Positions 15,963-23,213 of a stretch of DNA of 36,309 nucleotides are shown here, in pieces. Under the pieces are notes generated by a model, which saw only the letters and a program-made list of their open reading frames with translations, searched no databases and was not told the origin of the DNA. Location: assembly GCF_900099605.1 (NCBI RefSeq), contig NZ_FNDK01000026.1, positions 1 through 36,309 on the forward strand, in the 5' to 3' direction. The DNA comes from Alteribacillus persepolensis. Its GTDB lineage: Bacteria; Bacillota; Bacilli; Bacillales; Marinococcaceae. Every line of letters starts with the position of its first letter. Position 1 is the stretch's first letter. A program made the position numbers and the translations under genes.

Positions 15963-16888
15963 CACCCATTTCCCCCCTCACTGCCTTCAAAGTAGTTGTT
16001 TTCTTCGAGAAAATCACGGGCCACTTGTTCTGGGTTTTGTAACTTCACGTCTACGAGATAATTTAATTCCTGCATTTTCTCTGTTGGAATTTCTCCTGCT
16101 AGTTTATTAGTGATTTCTTGAATTTCTGGATATTGTTTCAGTACCTCATTTTGGATAACTGGAGACGTATCATATGGCGGGAAAAACTGCCTGTCGTCTT
16201 CTAGTACTTTTAAATCAAATTCTTTAATACGCCCGTCCGAAGAATAAGCAAGAACGACATCCATGTGGCCGCTCGCAGCTGCTTGGTATACAAGGCCGAC
16301 GCTCATTGGAAAGACTTCCCCAAACGGAAAGTAAGTTTCTGTAAAACCATCATATCCATCACCTTCTCGATTGACCCAGGCATTATCGACCCCAAACCGC
16401 AAATCCTCTGCATAAGGTTCTAAATCAGACACTGTTTCAATATCATTCTCTTCTGCAAATTCCTGTGTCACGGCGACCGAATAACTATTTTCAAAACCGT
16501 AAGATTCAGCCCACGTTTGATTAAATCGCTCATCGAACTCTGTCTGTACAATATCCATTGCTTTATCTGGATCAGTGATAGGATCCATTCCAAGCGCACC
16601 GGATAAATCCGTTCCGGTATAACGAGTGGAAGTGATATCAAGATCATCCGTTGTCATACCTTGATGCTGCAAGATGGAAGACCCTAACTGGGTTACCATT
16701 TCGGTGTTTAACTCCGTGTTGCGTTCTATCATAATCGACAGCATTTCACCCAGTATTTCTGACTCCGCTGTCCCAAGTGTTCCAATGCGAACGGTTTGTT
16801 CAGATGGTCCAGAAAGCCCCGGTAATGCACAGCCAGAAGCAGTCAACAAGGCGAAAGCAGCGAAGATGTTCATGAGCTTCTTTTTCAT
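15962..16888 (-). CDS. opuCC: OpuC-type substrate-binding lipoprotein
   Basis: 308 residues. The lipoprotein signal ends in the lipobox ASGC with Cys20, so the mature protein is tethered outside the membrane. The remainder is an OpuAC-type binding domain (VRIGTLGTAESEILGEML, SSILQHQGM, RYTGTDLSGALG, VDNAWVNREGDGYDGF). The RYTGT stretch is typical of OpuCC/OpuBC proteins that bind carnitine, choline or betaine. Start ATG at 16888, preceded by GAGGTGA; an upstream GTG is less well spaced. A 119-bp gap with a possible attenuator separates it from the first permease gene. Confidence 0.92.
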   Translation of the reverse strand: MKKKLMNIFAAFALLTASGCALPGLSGPSEQTVRIGTLGTAESEILGEMLSIMIERNTELNTEMVTQLGSSILQHQGMTTDDLDITSTRYTGTDLSGALGMDPITDPDKAMDIVQTEFDERFNQTWAESYGFENSYSVAVTQEFAEENDIETVSDLEPYAEDLRFGVDNAWVNREGDGYDGFTETYFPFGEVFPMSVGLVYQAAASGHMDVVLAYSSDGRIKEFDLKVLEDDRQFFPPYDTSPVIQNEVLKQYPEIQEITNKLAGEIPTEKMQELNYLVDVKLQNPEQVARDFLEENNYFEGSEGGNG

Positions 16889-16925
16889 CGATGTCACCTC
16901 TTTTATCCCAAAATAGTCAGCTTGT

Positions 16926-16949
16926 AAAAAAACACGAATGCATTCCCGT
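16926..16949 (-). terminator. Possible internal attenuator in the opuC-like operon
   Basis: ACGAAT (16934-16939) can pair with ATTCCCGT (ending 16949) with one bulged base. On the minus strand it is followed by seven U residues (16932-16926). It lies in the unusually long gap between the first permease gene and the binding-protein gene, so it could lower read-through into the last two genes. Confidence 0.4.
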
Positions 16950-17007
16950 TTCTCTTACCGCTCTTTTACGTTTTCTGCGTGGCAGAGTTTTCACTTTCTT
17001 TGCCTGC

Positions 17008-17652
17008 TTAACTTGTTTGATATGATTTCATCAAACCTTTAGGTGTAAGCTTTCTTTCAATTATAGAAAGAAGCCAATTAGCTAAAAGCGCCAAAATCGT
17101 TGCTGGAATCGTTCCGGCTACAATAAGATCTGGCTGGTACAAATTCATTCCATCAAAAATGAAATCACCCAGGCCGCCGCCGCCGATGAATGCGGCTAAT
17201 GCTGCCCATCCAATCAAATAAACAGTAGAAAGACGAATTCCTGCCATAATAACAGGAAGAGCCAGCGGAAGTTCTATTTTTATGATGGATTCCCAATTGT
17301 TCATGCCCATTCCTTTTCCAGCTTCTAACACGTGTCCGTCTACATCTTTTACTCCGGTATACGTGTTTCGCAAAATCGGAAGCAGGGAATAGACAAATAA
17401 CGCAATAATAGCCGGGATTTTCCCAACGCCAATAAGCGGAATAAAGAAAGCAAGAATAGCCAAACTTGGAATGGTTTGTAATATCCCGATAAATGAAATC
17501 AATCGATCGGCTATTTGAGGAATTCTGGTAAAAAGCACACCAAGCGGTACTGCTACAAGCACTCCGAGTAAAATAGCTGCACCAGAAATAAATAAATGCT
17601 CCCACGTTTTCACTATTAACTCCATGCCATGTTCGGAAAAAAACGCCATCAT
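17008..17652 (-). CDS. opuCB: OpuC-type quaternary-amine ABC transporter permease (first permease)
   Basis: 214 residues, about six membrane helices. The EAA-loop region reads EAGKGMGMNNWESIIKIELPLALPVIMAG. It resembles OpuCB/OpuBB and is a paralogue of the other permease in the operon. Its AGGAGGTG site overlaps the stop codon of the ATPase gene. ATG at 17652 is chosen, but a TTG at 17655 with shorter spacing is also possible. Confidence 0.9.
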   Translation of the reverse strand: MMAFFSEHGMELIVKTWEHLFISGAAILLGVLVAVPLGVLFTRIPQIADRLISFIGILQTIPSLAILAFFIPLIGVGKIPAIIALFVYSLLPILRNTYTGVKDVDGHVLEAGKGMGMNNWESIIKIELPLALPVIMAGIRLSTVYLIGWAALAAFIGGGGLGDFIFDGMNLYQPDLIVAGTIPATILALLANWLLSIIERKLTPKGLMKSYQTS

Positions 17653-17666
17653 CAATGATTCACCTC

Positions 17667-18830
17667 CTACTGTGAAGCGGCGACGGCTTCTTCAATTTCC
17701 AAACCGTCTCCCCAAATTGTGTCGTATACGATATCAGCGAGTGATGCTCTTGTGACAATACCAACCAGTTTGTGCGACTCATCAACAACAGGGACATACT
17801 TTAACCCGCGGCGTAAAATCTTGTGTACCGCATCGCGAAGCAAGCTGTCTTTTGATACGGAGAAAACTTCTGTATCCATGATTTCTTCCACATTTTCTGC
17901 CTTCTTCCAGTGCAAGTCCACCATTTCTACATCAACCATACCTTGTAACGTATTGTTTTCATCCACAACAAGAAGAGAATCGACTCTTTCTTGGCGCATC
18001 TTCGAAATGGCACCTTTCAGTGATTCCCCAGCATTAACTGTCACAGGTGAACTTCCCATGATTTGCTGGACAGTTGTTACATCCGGCCGTGCTTGAATAA
18101 GACGGTCTTTCCCAAGAAACTCCTCTACAAATTCATTAGCTGGATTTCGTAAAATCTCATCTGGTGTATCTGCTTGTACGACCTCTCCATCACGCATAAT
18201 GACAACTTTGTCTGCCAACTTTAATGCTTCGTCCATATCGTGCGTGACAAAAACGATTGTTTTATTCAGTTCTTTTTGCAGCTTTTTAAACTCTTCTTGC
18301 AAGGAATCTCTTGTGATTGGGTCCAACGCGCCAAACGGCTCGTCCATTAAAATCAACGGGGGATTCACTGCCAGCGCACGAAGCACCCCTATTCTCTGCT
18401 GCTGTCCGCCACTTAACTCGTGGGGATACTTGTCCAAATATTCTTCTGGCAGACCAACCAGCTTAATAAGCTCTTTTGCTCGCTCATCTTTCTTTTCTTG
18501 TGACCATTTCAATAATGTACCAACAAGTACAATGTTTTCTTTAATCGTCATATGCGGCATTAAACCAATCTGCTGAATGACATATCCAATGGAACGTCGT
18601 AAAGAAACTGGATCTTGTTTTGTAATATCCTCTCCATTAACAGAAATTGTTCCTTCTGTAATGTCAATTAACCGATTGACCATTTTCATCGTCGTTGTTT
18701 TTCCACAACCGCTTGGCCCGATGAAGCAAACAAATTCCCCTTTATTGATTGTAAGGTTTAAATCCTTCACGGCCGCTTCTTTATCTCCGCCGTTGTTGTA
18801 TCGTTTCGTTACGTGTTTAAACTCTAGCAA
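17667..18830 (-). CDS. opuCA: OpuC-type quaternary-amine ABC transporter ATPase with CBS domains
   Basis: 387 residues from a TTG start at 18830, placed 9 nt after GGAGG; a longer reading from a GTG at 18923 adds a non-homologous N-terminus and is rejected. The ABC domain has Walker A GPSGCGKT (38-45), Q-loop QQIG (86-89), signature LSGGQ (139-143), Walker B LILMDEP (159-165) and switch His197. Two CBS domains follow (about 250-305 and 314-370); in OpuA/OpuC relatives these sense ionic strength or cyclic di-AMP and gate transport under osmotic stress. First gene of the importer operon, transcribed away from the gbsR-like gene. Confidence 0.95.
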   Translation of the reverse strand: MLEFKHVTKRYNNGGDKEAAVKDLNLTINKGEFVCFIGPSGCGKTTTMKMVNRLIDITEGTISVNGEDITKQDPVSLRRSIGYVIQQIGLMPHMTIKENIVLVGTLLKWSQEKKDERAKELIKLVGLPEEYLDKYPHELSGGQQQRIGVLRALAVNPPLILMDEPFGALDPITRDSLQEEFKKLQKELNKTIVFVTHDMDEALKLADKVVIMRDGEVVQADTPDEILRNPANEFVEEFLGKDRLIQARPDVTTVQQIMGSSPVTVNAGESLKGAISKMRQERVDSLLVVDENNTLQGMVDVEMVDLHWKKAENVEEIMDTEVFSVSKDSLLRDAVHKILRRGLKYVPVVDESHKLVGIVTRASLADIVYDTIWGDGLEIEEAVAASQ

Positions 18831-18930
18831 GTCGATGCACCTCCGTGTCGAATTTTGTTGTCCTGCATAACTTGTCTCAGTATAAGTAAAATACAAATAA
18901 AGCGAAAACAGCGTGTAGTTCACTCACATC

Positions 18931-18966
18931 GTAAAACTTATGAAATTTTTATTACACAAAGTTTAC
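18931..18966. promoter_or_regulatory. Candidate operator 1 in the divergent opuC/gbsR region
   Basis: GTAAAACTT (from 18931) and AAAGTTTAC (ending 18966) form an imperfect inverted repeat in the 255-bp region between the importer and carnitine genes. It is a possible regulator site. Half-sites are far apart, so confidence is low. Confidence 0.3.
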
Positions 18967-19017
18967 GGACTTTATATCGCAAATTTCCTGCCATTTGCTT
19001 TACGAGACACCCCAACC

Positions 19018-19038
19018 TGGTTTTTTATTTTTATAACC
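19018..19038. promoter_or_regulatory. Candidate operator 2 upstream of the gbsR-like gene
   Basis: TGGTT (19018-19022) and AACCA (19034-19038) form an inverted repeat with an 11-nt T-rich spacer, with centres about one and a half helical turns apart. It lies about 50 bp before the regulator start, where an autoregulatory GbsR site could be. No clear -35/-10 pair was found beside it. Confidence 0.35.
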
Positions 19039-19085
19039 AAGCGTGATAAAGTGGCAAGCGCATGCTAAACAGAGGGAGGGAGTTC

Positions 19086-19685
19086 ATGAGTAACTTATCC
19101 GAAGAAGATATTCAAAAAGAGTTAGAACGCGCAGCTAATCAAATTTCTGACCGGATCGCTGATAATATGAAAACATTTGGTGTTTCCTCTACCGTGGGGC
19201 GTTTATTAGGAATTATTTATATGAATCGTGCACCCATGACGCTTGACGAACTCGCAGAAGAAACTGGTATGAGCAAGACCCGAATGAGTCAAGTCATGAG
19301 ACAAATGATTTCGTTAAACATTGCGGAAAAGGAATTTGTAAAAGGAAGCCGTAAAGAACATTACAATGTTGAAAGTAATTATGTACAAACCTTTATATCC
19401 TTGTTCACGACAAACTGGAGAGAAGTTGTAAGTAAGAACTCCCTTCTTGCCAAACGCTTACAGGATAAAATTGCCCATGTGGAACAGGTTTCAAAGGAAG
19501 ATTTTACGCCAGAAACACAAGCCAAAATGGATGACTTGAAACAGGAACTAGACGACTGGATTCATTATTATGATTGGATACAGCGGCTAGTAGAAGTCTT
19601 TGAAAGCGGCAAGATATTTGACCTTGTTCCAGTTGAACCACCCGATAAATCAAATCATAATCAAGGAGGTCATATTCATGAATAG
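19086..19685 (+). CDS. GbsR/CudC-family MarR-like transcriptional regulator
   Basis: 199 residues from the ATG at 19086, preceded by GGAGGGAG; the eight upstream in-frame codons are discarded. A winged-helix domain covers about residues 25-95 (VGRLLGIIYMNRAPMTLDELAEETGMSKTRMSQVMRQM), followed by a helical dimerisation tail. GbsR-type repressors respond to choline and control choline-to-betaine and OpuB/OpuC genes. Here it diverges from an OpuC-type importer and overlaps the next gene by 8 nt, so it probably controls both transcription units. The effector may be carnitine or a pathway intermediate; this is inference. Confidence 0.9.
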   Translation: MSNLSEEDIQKELERAANQISDRIADNMKTFGVSSTVGRLLGIIYMNRAPMTLDELAEETGMSKTRMSQVMRQMISLNIAEKEFVKGSRKEHYNVESNYVQTFISLFTTNWREVVSKNSLLAKRLQDKIAHVEQVSKEDFTPETQAKMDDLKQELDDWIHYYDWIQRLVEVFESGKIFDLVPVEPPDKSNHNQGGHIHE

Positions 19686-20559
19686 AAAACCTATCATTAC
19701 AGCTGCTGTAACTGGCGCTGGAGGCACTACCTCAAAGAGCCAGCACGTCCCTGTCACCCCAAAAGAAATTGCCGAATCATCGATTGAAGCAGCAAAAGCA
19801 GGAGCAGCTATTGCACATATTCACGTACGCGACCCAAAAACCGGCGGCATTAGTCACGATGTTAATCTCTTTCGGGAAGTAGTCGAGCGTATCCGCGAAC
19901 ATGAAACCGATGTTGTGATTAATATTACCTCAGGCGGCGGCGGTGATTTTATCCCATCCCTAGAAACCCCAGACAAAGGCGGACCAGGTACCGATATCCA
20001 AACACCAGCAGAACGTCACGAACCAGTAGGCGAGCTGCTTCCAGAGCTCTGTACACTCGATTGCGGAAGTGTGAACTTTGGTGATGATGTCTATCTCGGA
20101 CCTGCTTCCTGGCTGAGAGAACAAGCTAAATTGATTCAAGAAAGCGGCGTAAAACCTGAGCTGGAGTGCTTTGACACCGGCCACGTGCGTCTTGCCAATC
20201 AACTTGTCAAAGAAGGTTTCATTGATGGCGATCCAATGTATCAGTTCTGTCTTGGTATCCCTTGGGGGGCAGAAGCAGATGCGGAGACAATGATTTACAT
20301 GCGTGATCATATACCAGAGAATGCGACATGGTCTGCGTTTGGCATTGGCCGTATGCAAATCCCAACGGCTGTACAATCAGCCCTTCTCGGCGGGAATGTC
20401 CGTGTTGGACTAGAGGACAATTTATATTTAGAAAAAGGAGTGCTTGGTACAAACGCACAGCTCGTCGATAAAGCAGTGAATCTTCTTGGCGGAATGGGAG
20501 TCGAACCGATGACACCACAAGAAGCAAGAGAAACACTCTCTTTAAAAACACCACGATAA
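19678..20559 (+). CDS. BKACE-family beta-keto acid cleavage enzyme, probably 3-dehydrocarnitine cleavage
   Basis: 293 residues from the ATG at 19678, preceded by AAGGAGGT. It is a TIM-barrel BKACE (DUF849) enzyme with metal ligands His47 and His49 in HIHVRD, ECFDTGH (163-169), GIGRMQIP (222-229) and Glu246 in GLEDN. The family condenses a beta-keto acid with acetyl-CoA, giving acetoacetate and a new CoA ester. Next to carnitine dehydrogenase and a hot-dog thioesterase, the expected reaction is 3-dehydrocarnitine + acetyl-CoA to betainyl-CoA + acetoacetate. It overlaps the regulator stop by 8 nt and precedes lcdH by 18 nt, so it belongs to one operon. Confidence 0.93.
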   Translation: MNRKPIITAAVTGAGGTTSKSQHVPVTPKEIAESSIEAAKAGAAIAHIHVRDPKTGGISHDVNLFREVVERIREHETDVVINITSGGGGDFIPSLETPDKGGPGTDIQTPAERHEPVGELLPELCTLDCGSVNFGDDVYLGPASWLREQAKLIQESGVKPELECFDTGHVRLANQLVKEGFIDGDPMYQFCLGIPWGAEADAETMIYMRDHIPENATWSAFGIGRMQIPTAVQSALLGGNVRVGLEDNLYLEKGVLGTNAQLVDKAVNLLGGMGVEPMTPQEARETLSLKTPR

Positions 20560-20577
20560 CAAAAACAGGAGGACATT

Positions 20578-21540
20578 ATGACACAAAAAACACTAGCGGT
20601 TATTGGCACCGGCGTCATTGGAAACGGCTGGATTGCCCGCTTTTTAGCAGGCGGACACCACGTCATTGCCTATGATCCGGCTCCACATGCTAAAGAAAAT
20701 ACACACACCTTTTTAAATGATATCTGGCCGACCCTTGAAACATTCGGAGTGGAAAGCAGTGCTTCTATCGACAATCTTCAATTTGCCGAAACAGTACAGG
20801 AAGCGGTCGAACAAGCTTACTTGATTCAAGAAAACGTCCCAGAACGTGAAGATTTGAAAAAAAACGTGATTGCAGAAGCAGATAAATACGCACCAGCTGA
20901 AGCCATTATTGCATCAAGCACATCGGGGTACATGCCTTCTGTACTGCAGGAAAACTGTAATAATCATCCGGAGCGCGTCATTATCGGACACCCATTTAAC
21001 CCTGTATATTTAGTCCCATTAGTGGAACTTGCCGGGGGCAAACAAACGGACCGCTCTTATCTTGAAAAAGCGAAGACATTTTATGATTCACTGCACATGA
21101 AACCATTAGTAATGTCTGGTGAAATCGATGGACATATTGGGGATCGTTTAATGGAAGCAATTTGGCGTGAAGCTCTCCATATCGTAAATGATGGTGTGGC
21201 TACTACTGAAGAAGTGGACGCAGCCATCGTGTACGGACCAGGATTGCGCTGGGCATTGATGGGACCATTCTTGACGCTTCATTTGGCGGGCGGCAAACAG
21301 GGAATGGAACATATGCTAGAGCAGTTCGGGCCAGCACTTAAACTTCCATGGACCCGTCTGGTTGCTCCAGAACTTACCGAAGAACTAAGCCAGAAAGTGA
21401 TTGAAGGAACGAAACATCAATCCGGTGATGTCAGTGTGTCTGAACTTGAGCAGCGCCGGGATCGTTTCTTGATTAAGTTAATGAAACTTTTGGAAGAAGA
21501 AAATTTCTGGCCGGCAGAAAGTGTGACACGTCATGAATAA
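20578..21540 (+). CDS. lcdH: L-carnitine 3-dehydrogenase
   Basis: 320 residues, typical length. An N-terminal Rossmann domain has GTGVIGNGW (10-18) with Asp33 at the end of the second strand, indicating NAD. It has SSTSGYMPS (113-121), GHPFNP with His138 (the 3-hydroxyacyl-CoA dehydrogenase catalytic position), and a C-terminal helical domain. It oxidises L-carnitine to 3-dehydrocarnitine. A GGAGG site precedes the ATG. In several bacteria this enzyme is fused to a thioesterase; here the thioesterase is a separate gene overlapping its stop by 8 nt. Confidence 0.94.
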   Translation: MTQKTLAVIGTGVIGNGWIARFLAGGHHVIAYDPAPHAKENTHTFLNDIWPTLETFGVESSASIDNLQFAETVQEAVEQAYLIQENVPEREDLKKNVIAEADKYAPAEAIIASSTSGYMPSVLQENCNNHPERVIIGHPFNPVYLVPLVELAGGKQTDRSYLEKAKTFYDSLHMKPLVMSGEIDGHIGDRLMEAIWREALHIVNDGVATTEEVDAAIVYGPGLRWALMGPFLTLHLAGGKQGMEHMLEQFGPALKLPWTRLVAPELTEELSQKVIEGTKHQSGDVSVSELEQRRDRFLIKLMKLLEEENFWPAESVTRHE

Positions 21541-21997
21541 ATCAGTATGGGAACACGTTGTACCGCAGGAATGGGTAGATTATAATGGCCATATGAATGA
21601 TGCCGCCTATTCGATTGCCTTCAGCCAGGCACTTGATGCTTTCATTGACCAAATTGGCATCGACGACGCATGTCGAACAGAATATCACTACACGATTTTC
21701 ACCCTCGAAACACACGTACTGTACTTGGCGGAAGTTCATCGAAACGAAAACATCACGATTAACCTCAGCATTCTTGAGCGTGATGCTAAACGTATGCATT
21801 TATTTTTTGAAATGACAAATGAAGCCGGTGAACTCGTTGCTACTAGTGAGCAAATGACAATGGGAATGGATCAAAAAGCAGGCAGACCCGCTCCGTTTCC
21901 AGATAAGATTGCAGAAACTATCAGCACTTTCCCCCACGTTGATCGTGACAACTGGCCCAAACAAGCCGGCCGTTCCATAGGCTTAAAGAAAAAGTAA
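21533..21997 (+). CDS. Hot-dog thioesterase, probably betainyl-CoA thioesterase
   Basis: 154 residues of the 4-hydroxybenzoyl-CoA thioesterase type, with WVDYNGHMNDAAY at 14-26 (Asp16, Asn18, His20). The ATG at 21533 lies inside the end of lcdH (8-nt overlap); no strong separate ribosome binding site is visible, so translation is probably coupled. It would release glycine betaine from betainyl-CoA, completing carnitine to betaine conversion. Last gene of the operon, followed directly by a terminator. Confidence 0.9.
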   Translation: MNKSVWEHVVPQEWVDYNGHMNDAAYSIAFSQALDAFIDQIGIDDACRTEYHYTIFTLETHVLYLAEVHRNENITINLSILERDAKRMHLFFEMTNEAGELVATSEQMTMGMDQKAGRPAPFPDKIAETISTFPHVDRDNWPKQAGRSIGLKKK

Positions 21998-22000
21998 CTA

Positions 22001-22037
22001 AAAAACGAGGTGCCTCCTGTGAAGGGCCCTCGTTTTT
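22001..22037. terminator. Bidirectional terminator between convergent operons
   Basis: AAAAACGAGG (22001-22010) pairs with CCTCGTTTTT (22028-22037) around a 17-nt loop. A and T tracts on both sides allow termination of the carnitine operon (stop at 21997) and of the minus-strand dehydrogenase gene. Confidence 0.92.
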
Positions 22038-22103
22038 CTTTCTATGCGCTGAGTCCTATTTTGTTTCTTTTCTCCGAGTGAATCTTTTTTATCTATCATC
22101 TAT

Positions 22104-23063
22104 TTAAAGCACTTCTCTATTAATAAGGCATGGAGGTACTTTTCCGCCAATACCTTGTAAAAGATTTTCCACAGCTGCTTCTGCCATTTTCTCCCTTGTT
22201 TCTTTTGTAGCTGATCCAATGTGAGGTAAAGTAACAACATTTTTCATATGCAGCAGGGGATGGTTGTCACCTAAAGGTTCTTGTTTATACACATCCAATC
22301 CAGCTGCCCGTATTTGTTTCTCCTTCAATGCCTGCACGAGGTCCTCTTCTATCACCAGATCCCCTCGTCCTCCATTAATAAAGATGCTTTCTTTCTTCAT
22401 TAAATGAAACTCTCTTTTCCCTATTAAGCCGACAGTTTCAGGGGTAAGGGGAGCTAATAAACAAACGAAATCGGAATGTTTTAACAGCTCATCCTCGTCT
22501 GTATAGCGGGCATGTAACTCTTTTTCTGCTGCCTCATTTCTAGACCGGTTATGATAGAGAATATTCATTTTAAAACCATAGTGCGCTCTTTCTGCCACGG
22601 CTTTCCCTATTCTTCCCATCCCAATAATTCCAAGCGTTTTATGATGCACATCTACCCCAAACTGGTCTTCCATTATTTTTGTCTGCCATTTTCCTGATTT
22701 AACATAACTATCCAGCTCCGGCATTCTTCTCGCTGCTGCTATTAACAAACCGAAAATAGTGTCAGCTGTTGTTTCTGTTAATACATCCGGGGTATTTGCA
22801 GCCATAATCCGGCGCTTTGTTAATTCTTCTATATCCAAGTTATCATAGCCTGCAGAAACGTTTGACACAATCCTAAGATTTGGAGCATGATCCAGTAGTT
22901 TTTTGTCTACCTTTAATCCAGCGCCAATAATCCCTTCTGCTTTAGACAAATAATTCATAAACTCTTTGCTCTCTTTTGATATTTGGTAAACGTGACAATG
23001 CTCTTCTATCCGTTTCACTTGTTCTTCAGCTATACGATTATATACTACAACGTTAGGCTTCAT
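22104..23063 (-). CDS. D-2-hydroxyacid dehydrogenase (glyoxylate/2-ketogluconate reductase type)
   Basis: 319 residues from the ATG at 23063, which follows GGAGGGTTCT; ten extra upstream codons are rejected. The NAD(P)-binding motif GIIGMGRIG lies at 145-153, and the catalytic triad is Arg233 (NGGRGD), Glu262 (QEP) and His281 (LPHIGS). The HNRSR stretch after the second strand favours NADPH over NADH. It reduces a 2-keto acid such as glyoxylate, hydroxypyruvate or 2-ketogluconate. It follows the PucR-type regulator gene on the same strand and may be part of its regulon; the substrate is not visible in the sequence. Confidence 0.88.
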   Translation of the reverse strand: MKPNVVVYNRIAEEQVKRIEEHCHVYQISKESKEFMNYLSKAEGIIGAGLKVDKKLLDHAPNLRIVSNVSAGYDNLDIEELTKRRIMAANTPDVLTETTADTIFGLLIAAARRMPELDSYVKSGKWQTKIMEDQFGVDVHHKTLGIIGMGRIGKAVAERAHYGFKMNILYHNRSRNEAAEKELHARYTDEDELLKHSDFVCLLAPLTPETVGLIGKREFHLMKKESIFINGGRGDLVIEEDLVQALKEKQIRAAGLDVYKQEPLGDNHPLLHMKNVVTLPHIGSATKETREKMAEAAVENLLQGIGGKVPPCLINREVL

Positions 23064-23213
23064 AGAACCCTCCTCCACACACTTATATATCATATGTTGT
23101 TATACTGTTGATCATATTTGAACGACGTACACATTTAAACAACAAGTTCTTCGCTTTTTCATCATAAACGAATATTTTATAAAGATTTATTTCTTCATTT
23201 GGCTTCCACATTC

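Noticed and set aside
17165-17605. 146-codon minus-strand frame overlapping the first permease gene
   Set aside because: It is a shadow in another frame of a well-supported OpuCB-type permease and shows no family motif.
18831-18923. N-terminal extension of the ABC ATPase to a GTG at 18923
   Set aside because: The extra 31 residues do not fit the family and have no ribosome binding site, while the TTG at 18830 has a good GGAGG site at proper spacing.
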